From the NCBI GenBank assembly GCA_015234425.1, contig JADGNE010000043.1, positions 62,001 through 126,000 of the forward strand: 64,000 bases of DNA, written 5' to 3'. The translations under genes were made by a program, and so were the position numbers. This stretch comes from Devosia sp. (lineage in GTDB: Bacteria > Pseudomonadota > Alphaproteobacteria > Rhizobiales > Devosiaceae). Shown here piece after piece: positions 26,574 to 35,490 of the stretch. The stretch's first letter is position 1. Every line of letters starts with the position of its first letter. Under the pieces are notes generated by a model. That model saw only the letters and a list, made by a program, of their open reading frames with translations. It was not told the DNA's origin and did no database searches.

Positions 26574-26879
26574 TCAGAGCTGGTCGTTGTAACGATCCTT
26601 GGTCTCTCCGACCGTCCGGGTCAGCTGCGAGAAGCTGCTGGTGTCATCCGACCCCTGGCTGTTGGCCTGTCGGAGCAGGCGGATCGGGAAGGCGATGGCG
26701 TCGCGATTGGCCGGCGACAGTTCTTCGACGGCCCGATCATCACCGACGACCAGCTGCTCGGATGTCGCGAGCGCCTTGTCGATCTCTTCTGTCGTCAAAA
26801 TTCCCTTTGAAACCAGGGTCTTGTTGATCGATGCGATGGCCATGAGCAGGCCTTCGAGCTGAAGATTTGCGGTATTCAT
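26574..26879 (-). CDS. Conserved hypothetical protein (101 aa)
   Basis: The product starts MNTANLQLEGLLMAIASIN and is largely helical. A pattern GILTTEEIDKALATSE resembles short helical proteins found in other Hyphomicrobiales, but I cannot name a family. The ATG at 26879 has an ideal GGAGGAGAT site; a GTG at 26894 would place that site inside the gene. The gene follows the C39-like gene by 30 bp on the same strand and is probably co-transcribed. Confidence 0.7.
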   Translation of the reverse strand: MNTANLQLEGLLMAIASINKTLVSKGILTTEEIDKALATSEQLVVGDDRAVEELSPANRDAIAFPIRLLRQANSQGSDDTSSFSQLTRTVGETKDRYNDQL

Positions 26880-26909
26880 CCTGATCTCCTCCACTTCAAG
26901 AAAATGATC

Positions 26910-27338
26910 CTAACCGATTTTCGTTGCGCGGGGATAAGCCCAGTCCGCACTCTTCCAGACGGTTAAGGTGCTGATCGGCTTGCGGTTTGTGACAAGGGAT
27001 GGGCCCTCGAACTCCCACGGGTCATAGAAAACCTTGGTGTCGGCATCGTAGAGCATGAAGTGGTCGTCGTGGACATGCATGACGGCAAGGCCATGGACCT
27101 CGTCCCAGCTCTCGACCTCCTGCCGCGCGCCAAACTGCCAGCCGTAAAGAGGCAGGATGCGGATAATGTCCTCCCAGTTCGAGCGGCGTAACTCTCCGTT
27201 TTTCCAGCCGAAATGGCTTTCGATCTCGGCAAGCGGCTTGCCGGTGAGTATCTGCAGGACGCTTGCGCCACAGCCGTCCTCAAGGGGACGCTGGGTGATG
27301 AAGGGAAGGCGGATCTGGTTGGGGCGGGGCGTTGTCAT
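26910..27338 (-). CDS. C39-like (papain-fold) cysteine peptidase domain protein
   Basis: The 142-residue protein resembles the peptidase C39 fold. A nucleophile candidate is in LEDGCGASVLQILTGKP (Cys23), a His in AVMHVHDDHFMLYDA (about 88-98), and an Asp in FYDPWEF. C39 domains usually remove double-Gly leaders and are fused to ABC exporters. This one is stand-alone, has no signal peptide or membrane helix, and may instead process or bind a cytoplasmic substrate. It is divergent from the alpha-2-macroglobulin gene and shares its regulatory region. Confidence 0.6.
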   Translation of the reverse strand: MTTPRPNQIRLPFITQRPLEDGCGASVLQILTGKPLAEIESHFGWKNGELRRSNWEDIIRILPLYGWQFGARQEVESWDEVHGLAVMHVHDDHFMLYDADTKVFYDPWEFEGPSLVTNRKPISTLTVWKSADWAYPRATKIG

Positions 27339-27361
27339 GGTCTTCGTTCTGCTCTTGAACG

Positions 27362-27400
27362 GTTAGCATTTCGCGGGACTTTGCTAACAGACTGTTAGCA
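27362..27400. promoter_or_regulatory. 19-bp palindrome with a third half-site
   Basis: TGCTAACAGACTGTTAGCA (27382-27400) is a perfect palindrome with 9-bp arms and a central A. A further GTTAGCA copy lies at 27362-27368. It lies between two divergent genes and is a strong candidate operator. Confidence 0.55.
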
Positions 27401-27481
27401 TTGACAGCACCCGGGTGCGAAAAGCGACTGCGGACAATTCCCGGGGCGCGGCCTTGCCCCAACTTCGCTTGATTTCTCCGC

Positions 27482-27509
27482 CCCCTTGGCATTGATAGAA
27501 GCCAAGGGG
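27482..27509 (+). promoter_or_regulatory. Leader hairpin before the alpha-2-macroglobulin gene
   Basis: CCCCTTGGC and GCCAAGGGG form a perfect 9-bp stem with a 10-base loop. It ends just before the GGGAGGGA ribosome binding site of the gene starting at 27526. It may affect translation or protect the 5' end. Confidence 0.45.
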
Positions 27510-27525
27510 TTCTGGGAGGGACAGC

Positions 27526-30500
27526 ATGTTTGCTGGTTTTGGCGCTGCACGGAAATGGGCTGCCGCAATGGCAGTGGGCCTCGCGATGATCGGGTCGGCC
27601 TCGGGGCAGTCCAAGATTAGCCTCCTCGAAAATATCGACCTTCCCGGTTTTGATTATTCGATCATCAAGAACACTGATCTCGACGCCTGTCGGGCCGAGT
27701 GCGTGGACGACAACATCTGCCGCGCCTTCACCTTCAACGACAAGTCCAAATGGTGCTTCCTCAAGGGCGATACGGCCGAGGAAGTGGCGTTCACCGGCGC
27801 AATTTCGGGCCGCATAACCCGCGCTCCGAGCCCCGCTGCAACCGAGGAAGAGCGGCTGGCCGAGCTGCCATTCCCGGCCCAGTCTCTGGTGGAACAGGCC
27901 AAGCGCTTTGCCCGGAACTTGCCCGAGACCGATGCGCCGCCCAAGGGGGCGGTCTATGGCGCGCTGGTGGGCGCGGGCAATGAGGCGGCGGCTGTGGAGG
28001 ATTATGCCTCGGCCATCGTCGCTTTCCGACAGGCGCTGGCGATCAATGCCAATGATCCGGCCATCTGGCAGGCGCTGGCGGAAGCCGGGCTGCGCCGCGC
28101 CGATGCGGTCAAGGGTCTGGAAGAGGGCGACAACAGCGCCGAACTGGCGCAGATGTCGACGGCAGCGGCGATCAATGCCTTCTTGCGCTCGGCCGGCACG
28201 GACAATCGCGCATTGGCCCTGCGCGCTCTGGCCAATGGCATTGAATATCGGCAGATGTGGCGCGAGGCGATCGCGGCCTATCGCCTGAGCCTCGAACTGA
28301 TGCCGGACACGGCGCTCGAAGACTATGTCGCCAGCGTCGTGGCCATTCATGGTTTCCGCATTACCGACCATGTCGTTGATGCCGAGCCGGCAGCGCCACG
28401 GGTGTGTGCGGTTTTCTCAAATCCGCTCGGCAGCACCGACCTTTCGGCCTTTGTGTCGGTCGCCAATGCGCCGCAGGCCTCGGTCGAAACCGAGCATGAG
28501 CAGATCTGTATCGAGGGGCTTCAGCACGGCAATCGCTACTCGATCAAATTCCGCGCCGGTCTTGCCTCGGCTGATGGCGAGGAACTGGGCAAGGATGTCG
28601 AGCTCAGCGTCTATATTCCGGATCGCACGCCCTTCGTTGGTTTTGCCAATAATGCCTATGTGATGCCGGCCGGGCTGGGTGGCGGTCTGCCGATCACCTC
28701 GGTCAATGCCGAAACGGCCGAGATTGAGATTTATCGCGTGGGCGACCGCTCGATTGCCATGGCGGTGCGAGATGGCATTTTCCAGAATGGTCTTTCGCCT
28801 TATGGCGCCGAGGATATTGCCGATCGGTTGGGCGAGGCGATCTGGAGCGGCGAGGTCGATCTGGCGCAGGGGGATTCCAACGCGCTGGTGACGACCGCCA
28901 TCCCGGTGGCCGATGTGCTCGGGGAGATCACTGCGGGCGCTTATGTCGTGACCGCACGGGTGAAGGGCGAGGAGAATGACAGCTATTGGTCCGATCTCGC
29001 CACGCAATGGTTCATCGTCACCGATCTCGGGCTGACCACCATTGCCGGCGATGATGGCGTCCATGCCTTTGTGCGCGGGCTGACTTCGACCGAGCCGGTT
29101 GCAGGCGCGAAAGTTCGGCTTGTTGCGGTGAACAATGAAATCCTGGGCGAAGCAATTAGTGATGCCGATGGCCAAGCGGTGTTTGCGCCGGGTCTTGCCC
29201 GCGGGCAGGGTGGTCGCGCGCCGCAATTGCTGGTGGCCGAGACCGACGACGGCGACTATGCCTTCCTCAATCTGTCGCGGCCTGCCTTTGATCTGACCGA
29301 TCGGGGCGTCGAGGGGCGGCCATCGCCCGGACCGCTCGATCTCTTCGCCACCACCGAGCGCGGAGTCTATCGCCCCGGTGAGACGGTTTTCCTGACCGCG
29401 CTGTTGCGCGACGAACGCGCCAATGCCGTGACCGGCCTGCCGCTGACCCTTGAGGTCGAGCGGCCTGATGGGGTGACGGCGAGCAGCCAGGTGCTGCGCG
29501 ACGAAGGGGCGGGCGGGTATTTTGTGGCCCTGCCGATGGCGGCCGAAGCCATGCGCGGCTCGTGGACGCTGCGGATGTATTCGGACCCCAATGCCGAGGC
29601 GCTGGCGCGCACGAGTTTCCTGGTTGAGGACTTTGAGCCTGAGCGACTGGCATTTGAGATCAAGCCCGTTGAAGAGGGGCCGTTCAAGGCTGGCGAGGTC
29701 AATGAGATCGCGGTCGCGGCCAAATATCTCTATGGGGCCACGGCGCCCGACCTCCGGGTGGAAGCTGACGCTGTCATTCGGCCTCGCTCAAGTCTGCCGG
29801 ATTTCCCCGGCTACAGCTTTGGTCGTCTCGATGATTCCATTGAAACCAGCCGCGAGCCGCTCGGCCTGGTTGGCGTCACCGACGAAGCGGGCAATGTCAT
29901 TGCCGCGGTGACCCTGCCGGAGGCGCAGGTGACGACAAAGCCGCTCGAAGCGCAGATTCTGCTGCGGCTGATCGATACCAGCGGGCGCTCGGTGGAACGC
30001 GCGATCACACGGCCCGTGCTGGCCGATGGTCTGCGGCTCGGCATCAAGCCGGTGTTCAGCGACGCCACGGGTCTTGGCGAGGGCAGCAAGGCCGAGTTCG
30101 AGATCATCGCCGTCTCGCCCGAGGGTGAGGCCGTGGCCGAGAACGGGATCAGCTGGCGGCTGTCGCGCATCGAGACCAATTATCAGTGGTATCGCAGCGG
30201 CAGCACCTGGAACTGGGAGGCCATTACCACGACGCGTGAAGTGGCCAATGGCACGACCGCGACCAGCGACGGCAAGCCGGCGATTGTCGGGGATGTGGTC
30301 GACTGGGGCCGCTATCGGCTGGAGGTGGAAACCACTGGCGCCGACGCCACCTCGTCGAGCTATGAATTCTACGCCGGCTATTATTATGCCGATGCCGGAT
30401 CGGACACGCCCGACACGCTGCAGGTGGCGCTGGACAAGCCGGCCTATCGGGTAGGCGACACGGCCAATCTCAAGCTCGATCCGCAATTTGCCGGCACAGC

Positions 30501-33021
30501 GCTGGTGATGGTGATCGACAATCGCGTCATCGACATGCAGGCGGTGGAGGTGCCCGAAGGGGGCACCACCGTGCCGCTTACAGTGACCGAGGAATGGGGA
30601 CCGGGCGCCTATGTGACGGCTATTCTCTATCGCCCTGCTGATGCCGCGGAAAAGCGGATGCCGGCGCGCGCGCTGGGTCTCGCCTTCGCCGATGTGGACC
30701 CGGGCGAGCGCAAGCTCGATGTGGCGCTGACCGCGCCGGAGGTGACGCTGCCGCGCGAGAGTTTCACCGTCGAGGTGGAACTGGGCAATGTGGCGCCGGG
30801 TGAGACGGCCTATGTCGCGGTGGCTGCGGTCGATCTCGGCATTCTCAACCTCACCAATTTCAAGGTGCCGGCGCCGGATGACTATTACTTCGGCCAGCGC
30901 CAGCTGGGGATGGATATCCGCGATCTCTATGGCGCGCTGATCGACCCCAATCAGGGCATGGCGGGCGCATTGCGCTCGGGCGGTGACGGCGAGGCTGCGC
31001 GCCTCGGTACGCCGCCGCCGATCACCGTGCTGGTGGCCCAGCATTCGGGCATTGTCACTGTCGACGAAGACGGCAAGGCCAGCGTTGAATTCGACATGCC
31101 GGACTTTACCGGCACGGTGCGGATCATGGCCATGGCCTGGACGGACACAGCGGTGGGACATGCTTCGGCTGACGTGATCGTGCGCGACCCGGTGGTGGTG
31201 ACGCTGAGCCCGCCGCGCTTCCTGCGCGTGGGGGACGAGTCGCGGCTTCTGGTCGAGATCAACAATATCGGCGGCGCGGCCGGTAGCTATGGGGTGAGCC
31301 TTTCCACGGGCGAGGGGATTTCGACGCCATCCGAAAGCACCGAGATGGAGCTGGGCGAGGGCGAGAGGACCGCGCTCGATCTCCGGCTCAATGGCATGCA
31401 GATCGGCGATTGGCCTGTGATGCTGACCATTACCGGGCCGGGCGGGCTGGAGCAGACCAAGGAGCTTTTGCTGGGTGTGCGGCCGGTGAGTGCGCCGGTT
31501 ACGACAACCCGGCTCATGCCGATCGGATCGGGCCAGCGGATCGGGCTTGGGGCGGAAAGCTTTGAGGGACTTCTGGCCCACACCGGCACGATGACCCTTG
31601 CCGTGGGGCCGCTGGCGCGGCTCGATGTGCCGGGTCTGCTGATGTCGCTCGACCGCTATCCCTATGGCTGCGCCGAGCAGGTGACGAGCCGGGCGCTGCC
31701 GCTGCTCTACCTCAATGACGTCGCGAGCCTGATCGGCATTGCCGGGGACGACAAGCTCAACCAGGTGGTGACCGACGCGATCACCAACATCCTGGCCAAG
31801 CAGACCTCAGCCGGTGGATTCGGGCTCTGGGGCCCCTATGACGGTGGCGATCTCTGGCTCGACAGCTTTGTCACCGACTTCCTGCTGCGGGCCAAGGCCA
31901 ATGGCTACTCGGTTCCGGAGCAGGCGATGAGCATGGCGCTAGATAACCTCTCCAACCAGCTCTCCTATGCGGCCGATTTTGAGGATGGCGGCGAGGACGT
32001 GGCCTATGCGCTCTATGATCTGGCGCGCGCAGGCCGGGTGGCGATGGGCGATCTGCGATACTATTTCGAGGCGCGGCTCGACGCTTTCGCAACCCCGTTG
32101 GCCAAGGCGCAGGTGGGTGCGGCGCTGGCCCTTTACGGCGACAGCACGCGTGCCAATAGGGCATTTGCCGCAGCGGTGGAGAGCTTTGGGAAGGCCGAGA
32201 ACACACGGCGCTACCGGCTCGACTATGGCTCAAAGCTGCGGGATACGGCCGGGGTGATCGCGCTGGCGGCTGAGTTCAAGGCCGAGGGCGTGGACCTTCT
32301 GACCCTCACTAACCAGCTGGCGCAAATGCTGGACCGGGCCCGCTACACTTCCACGCAGGAAGAAAGCTGGACGCTGCTGGCGGCAGCGGCGTTGGGGCAG
32401 AGCACGGCCGATGGCTCGATCTCGATCAATGGCGAGGCGCTGACCGGTCAGGTCTATCGCCGGTTCGAAGAGGCCGGATTTGACGGGATCGAGATCGTCA
32501 ATGAGGGCGCGACGCACAGCGAGGTCAAGGTGACGGTGACGGGTTATCCGGCAACGCCGCCCGAAGCCTCGAGCAATGGCTTTGTCATCGAGCGGAGCTA
32601 TTTCCTGCCCGATGGCTCGCCGGTCGATCCTGAGGCCGGGGCCATGACGCAGAACGATCGTCTCGTGGTGGTGATTACAGTGCGGCCGACCGAATTTGGG
32701 TCGGGCCAATATGTGATCGCCGATCCGCTGCCGGCAGGTTTTGAGATCGAGAACCCGAACCTTTCGGCGGCGGCCGGGGTGACCGAGTTCAGCTGGCTCA
32801 GCGTCAACACGCCGACCCATGTGGAATCGCGCACCGACCAGTTCGTCGCCGCATTCCGCTACTATTCGGAGGTCGAGAAAATCTCGACCGCCTATATGGT
32901 GCGGGCGGTGTCGCCGGGCACATTCGTGCTGCCGGGCGCCAGCGTTGAGGACATGTATCGTCCCCAGCTGCGGGCCAACACGGCCTCTGGCTCGGTCGAG
33001 GTGACTGCAGCCGGGCGATGA
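27526..33021 (+). CDS. yfhM: Bacterial alpha-2-macroglobulin (YfhM-like) with N-terminal PAN domain
   Basis: The 1831-residue exported protein is a protease-trapping macroglobulin. Order: signal peptide (about 1-27), a PAN/apple-like Cys-rich module (about 35-90, CRAECVDDNICRAFTF), TPR-like helices (about 140-265), then serial macroglobulin domains. The thioester motif Cys1382-Ala-Glu-Gln1385 lies in YPYGCAEQVTS, followed by the alpha-helical thioester domain and a C-terminal receptor-like domain. The thioester is intact, so covalent capture of attacking proteases in the periplasm is likely. GGGAGGGA precedes ATG 27526. Its stop overlaps the pbpC start by 4 bases, the usual partnership in which both proteins guard and repair the cell wall. 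Confidence 0.93.
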   Translation: MFAGFGAARKWAAAMAVGLAMIGSASGQSKISLLENIDLPGFDYSIIKNTDLDACRAECVDDNICRAFTFNDKSKWCFLKGDTAEEVAFTGAISGRITRAPSPAATEEERLAELPFPAQSLVEQAKRFARNLPETDAPPKGAVYGALVGAGNEAAAVEDYASAIVAFRQALAINANDPAIWQALAEAGLRRADAVKGLEEGDNSAELAQMSTAAAINAFLRSAGTDNRALALRALANGIEYRQMWREAIAAYRLSLELMPDTALEDYVASVVAIHGFRITDHVVDAEPAAPRVCAVFSNPLGSTDLSAFVSVANAPQASVETEHEQICIEGLQHGNRYSIKFRAGLASADGEELGKDVELSVYIPDRTPFVGFANNAYVMPAGLGGGLPITSVNAETAEIEIYRVGDRSIAMAVRDGIFQNGLSPYGAEDIADRLGEAIWSGEVDLAQGDSNALVTTAIPVADVLGEITAGAYVVTARVKGEENDSYWSDLATQWFIVTDLGLTTIAGDDGVHAFVRGLTSTEPVAGAKVRLVAVNNEILGEAISDADGQAVFAPGLARGQGGRAPQLLVAETDDGDYAFLNLSRPAFDLTDRGVEGRPSPGPLDLFATTERGVYRPGETVFLTALLRDERANAVTGLPLTLEVERPDGVTASSQVLRDEGAGGYFVALPMAAEAMRGSWTLRMYSDPNAEALARTSFLVEDFEPERLAFEIKPVEEGPFKAGEVNEIAVAAKYLYGATAPDLRVEADAVIRPRSSLPDFPGYSFGRLDDSIETSREPLGLVGVTDEAGNVIAAVTLPEAQVTTKPLEAQILLRLIDTSGRSVERAITRPVLADGLRLGIKPVFSDATGLGEGSKAEFEIIAVSPEGEAVAENGISWRLSRIETNYQWYRSGSTWNWEAITTTREVANGTTATSDGKPAIVGDVVDWGRYRLEVETTGADATSSSYEFYAGYYYADAGSDTPDTLQVALDKPAYRVGDTANLKLDPQFAGTALVMVIDNRVIDMQAVEVPEGGTTVPLTVTEEWGPGAYVTAILYRPADAAEKRMPARALGLAFADVDPGERKLDVALTAPEVTLPRESFTVEVELGNVAPGETAYVAVAAVDLGILNLTNFKVPAPDDYYFGQRQLGMDIRDLYGALIDPNQGMAGALRSGGDGEAARLGTPPPITVLVAQHSGIVTVDEDGKASVEFDMPDFTGTVRIMAMAWTDTAVGHASADVIVRDPVVVTLSPPRFLRVGDESRLLVEINNIGGAAGSYGVSLSTGEGISTPSESTEMELGEGERTALDLRLNGMQIGDWPVMLTITGPGGLEQTKELLLGVRPVSAPVTTTRLMPIGSGQRIGLGAESFEGLLAHTGTMTLAVGPLARLDVPGLLMSLDRYPYGCAEQVTSRALPLLYLNDVASLIGIAGDDKLNQVVTDAITNILAKQTSAGGFGLWGPYDGGDLWLDSFVTDFLLRAKANGYSVPEQAMSMALDNLSNQLSYAADFEDGGEDVAYALYDLARAGRVAMGDLRYYFEARLDAFATPLAKAQVGAALALYGDSTRANRAFAAAVESFGKAENTRRYRLDYGSKLRDTAGVIALAAEFKAEGVDLLTLTNQLAQMLDRARYTSTQEESWTLLAAAALGQSTADGSISINGEALTGQVYRRFEEAGFDGIEIVNEGATHSEVKVTVTGYPATPPEASSNGFVIERSYFLPDGSPVDPEAGAMTQNDRLVVVITVRPTEFGSGQYVIADPLPAGFEIENPNLSAAAGVTEFSWLSVNTPTHVESRTDQFVAAFRYYSEVEKISTAYMVRAVSPGTFVLPGASVEDMYRPQLRANTASGSVEVTAAGR

Positions 33022-35150
33022 GCGAGACGACGCCCATTTCCGGGACAAAGCCGCGCCGCTGGGTGGCGCGGCTGACGCTGCTTGGCTTCGTGCTGTTCAC
33101 GCTCGGCGTGGCCGGGGTGATCCAGATGACGGCCTGGGTGACGACGATCCGGGCGGAACTGCCGGCGACGCCGGTGCTCGCCGAGTTGCCAGTGTCGGTG
33201 GCGGTGGTGGATCGGAATGGGGCGCTGTTGCGGCCGTTCACGACGGGCGATGGGCGCTGGCGCTTGCCGGTGCGCAAGGCGGAGGTCGATCCGCGCTTTA
33301 TCGACATGCTGATCGCCTATGAGGATCGCGGCTTTGAGGGGCACGAAGGTATTGCCTGGAACTCGATGGCGCGCGCGGCGCTGCAGTTTGTCGGGGCCGG
33401 GGGCAGGGTCGTGTCCGGCGGCTCGACGCTGACCATGCAGGTGGCTCGGCTGATCGAGGGGCAGCCGACGCGAAACGCCTGGGGCAAGCTGCGCCAGATG
33501 GTCCATGCCGACCGGCTCGAGGATGAGCTGGGCAAGGACGATATTCTCGATCTCTACCTGACGCTGGCGCCCTATGGCGGCAATATCGAAGGCATTCGCG
33601 CGGCAAGTCTCGCCTATTTCGGCAAGGAGCCGACGCGGCTAACCACGGCCGAGGCGGCGCTGCTGGTGGCCCTGCCGCAATCGCCCGAAGCGCGGCGGCC
33701 GGATCGCGACCCGCAAGCGGCACGGCGCAGCCGGGACATGGTGCTCGACCGGCTGGTGGCGACCGATGCGATCGCCGCCGAGGAAGCGCGGGCGGCAAAG
33801 CTCGAGCCGATCCCCACAGGCCGAAAGCAGTTTCCGATGCTGGCCGCCCACAGCGCCCATGAGGCGCGAAAGGCGCAGCCGGGAGCGCGTACCATCGCGC
33901 TGACCGTCGAAAAGCGCCTGCAGGAGGCATTGGAGCGGCTCGCTGCGGCGCGGGCGCGGATGATCGACCCAAAAGTGTCGGTGGCGATCCTTGCGGCCGA
34001 TATGGAGAGCGGGGAGATCCTTGCCTCGGTGGGATCGGCGGGGCTCCTCTCGACCGAGAGCGCCGGCTTTGTGGATATGACCACGGCGATCCGCTCGCCG
34101 GGATCGACGCTGAAACCACTGATCTATGGGCTGGGGTTCGAGCTCGGCCTCGCCCATCCGCAGAGCCTGATCGAGGACCGCACGACCGCCTTCGGGGGCT
34201 ATGTGCCGGTCAATTTCGACGGGTTCAATCGCGGCACGGTGACGATCCATGATGCGCTGACGCAGTCGCTCAACATTCCGGCGGTGGTGGTGCTCGATGC
34301 CGTGGGGCCGGCGCGGCTGGTGTCGCGATTGCGGCGGGCCCATGCCGATGCGCGGTTGCCGGTCAACACGGCCCCCAGCCTGGCCGTGGGGCTGGGCGGG
34401 GTGGGCATCAGCCTGCGTGATCTTGTCGGGCTCTATGCTGCCATTGGGCGAGGGGGCATGCCTGTCGTGCTGCGCGATGGCATTGACAAGCCCAAGCCGG
34501 AGAGCAATGGCGTATCGGCGCCGGTGCTCGACCGCGTGGCGGCCTGGTATGTCGCCGATATTCTGGCCGACGTGCCGCCGCCGCTCAATGGCACGCCGGG
34601 GCGCGTCGCCTACAAGACCGGCACGTCCTATGGCTATCGCGATGCCTGGGCGATCGGATTTGATGGCAAGACGGTAATCGGTGTCTGGGTGGGCCGGCCT
34701 GATGGGGCGCCGGTGCCGGGGCTGTCCGGTATTACCGGGGCCGCGCCGGTATTGTTTGAGGCTTTCGACCGGCTGGGCAGTCGTCGCGCGCCGCTGGCCA
34801 AGGCTCCGCCGGGCGTGCTGTTCGCGTCCAATACTGAGCTTCCCGAGCCGCTGCGGCGCTTCCGGCATCCCAATGATAATCTCGTGGCGCGGGTCGCCTC
34901 GCCGGAAATCGCCTTTCCGGGCGATGGGGTGGATGTCGATCTGGGACTGCGGGAGGGGACGGAAGCGGCGCTGACGGTAAAGGTGCGCAATGGCGTGCCG
35001 CCGTTTACGTTTTTCGCCAATGGCGCGCCATTCGGCCGGCCACGCTTTGCCCGCGAGGATATCTGGCAACCCGATGGGCCGGGGACGGTGACGCTGTCCG
35101 TGGTGGACGCCGAGGGGCGGGGGGACAGTGTGACGGTGTTTTTGAACTGA
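33018..35150 (+). CDS. pbpC: Penicillin-binding protein 1C
   Basis: The 710-residue bifunctional murein synthase has a membrane anchor (about 18-40). The GT51 glycosyltransferase domain has the catalytic Glu in AYEDRGFEGHEG and SGGSTLTMQVARL. The transpeptidase domain has Ser363-Thr-Leu-Lys366 in SPGSTLKP, a second motif QSLN and third motif YKTGTSYG. A C-terminal BiPBP_C domain (about 620-710) includes FPGDGVDVDL and ends in beta-strands. The substrate is lipid II, and the site of action is the periplasmic face of the inner membrane. The start overlaps the macroglobulin stop (ATGA). Confidence 0.95.
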   Translation: MSETTPISGTKPRRWVARLTLLGFVLFTLGVAGVIQMTAWVTTIRAELPATPVLAELPVSVAVVDRNGALLRPFTTGDGRWRLPVRKAEVDPRFIDMLIAYEDRGFEGHEGIAWNSMARAALQFVGAGGRVVSGGSTLTMQVARLIEGQPTRNAWGKLRQMVHADRLEDELGKDDILDLYLTLAPYGGNIEGIRAASLAYFGKEPTRLTTAEAALLVALPQSPEARRPDRDPQAARRSRDMVLDRLVATDAIAAEEARAAKLEPIPTGRKQFPMLAAHSAHEARKAQPGARTIALTVEKRLQEALERLAAARARMIDPKVSVAILAADMESGEILASVGSAGLLSTESAGFVDMTTAIRSPGSTLKPLIYGLGFELGLAHPQSLIEDRTTAFGGYVPVNFDGFNRGTVTIHDALTQSLNIPAVVVLDAVGPARLVSRLRRAHADARLPVNTAPSLAVGLGGVGISLRDLVGLYAAIGRGGMPVVLRDGIDKPKPESNGVSAPVLDRVAAWYVADILADVPPPLNGTPGRVAYKTGTSYGYRDAWAIGFDGKTVIGVWVGRPDGAPVPGLSGITGAAPVLFEAFDRLGSRRAPLAKAPPGVLFASNTELPEPLRRFRHPNDNLVARVASPEIAFPGDGVDVDLGLREGTEAALTVKVRNGVPPFTFFANGAPFGRPRFAREDIWQPDGPGTVTLSVVDAEGRGDSVTVFLN

Positions 35151-35165
35151 GGGGTTTTGGGGTGG

Positions 35166-35325
35166 AGGTACCCCCACCTCAGCGCCGCTACGGCCTTACG
35201 GCCTAGCTTTGCTTCGCCATTCGAGCACAGCTCTCATGGCCTTCTCGGCTATGATCGCTCCACTGGAGCGATCATCCCTCCGGTCGCCTCGAAGCCCCTG
35301 ACAAGGGGGAGGGAGGCGCAGGAGC
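35166..35325. repeat. Intergenic palindromic mosaic
   Basis: The 340 bp after pbpC contain no gene. Positions 35169-35217 match 43669-43720 (shared TACGGCCT and GGCCTAGCTTTGCT). A perfect 11-bp hairpin ATGATCGCTCC/GGAGCGATCAT lies near 35251-35274. CAAGGGGGAGGGAGGCGCAGG near 35302-35322 matches a unit near 36957-36978. Confidence 0.6.
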
Positions 35326-35379
35326 TGAGGGTTCGGGGCTGAGACTGGGCGCGTAGACGCGCATCTCTCTCGAAGTCGC

Positions 35380-35458
35380 CGTCATTGCCCGGCTTGTCCG
35401 GGCAATCCAGTTTGTGGCTGGGTGGACCACCCGGACGAGCCGGGTGATGACGATGGTG
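35380..35458. repeat. Two-hairpin REP-like element, copy A
   Basis: It consists of TTGCCCGG-CTTGT-CCGGGCAA and CACCCGG-ACGAG-CCGGGTG, perfect 8- and 7-bp stems separated by about 25 bp. The whole unit recurs in inverted orientation at 37031-37114. Confidence 0.75.
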
Positions 35459-35490
35459 GAGGGATTTTGCCCCCCACACACCCAAAGAAA

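Noticed and set aside
27401..27430. Sigma-70 promoter beginning TTGACA before the macroglobulin gene
   Set aside because: No acceptable -10 element lies 16-18 bp downstream.
29788..31581. Long open frame antisense to the alpha-2-macroglobulin gene
   Set aside because: No start signal or domain; it mirrors codon bias of the real gene.
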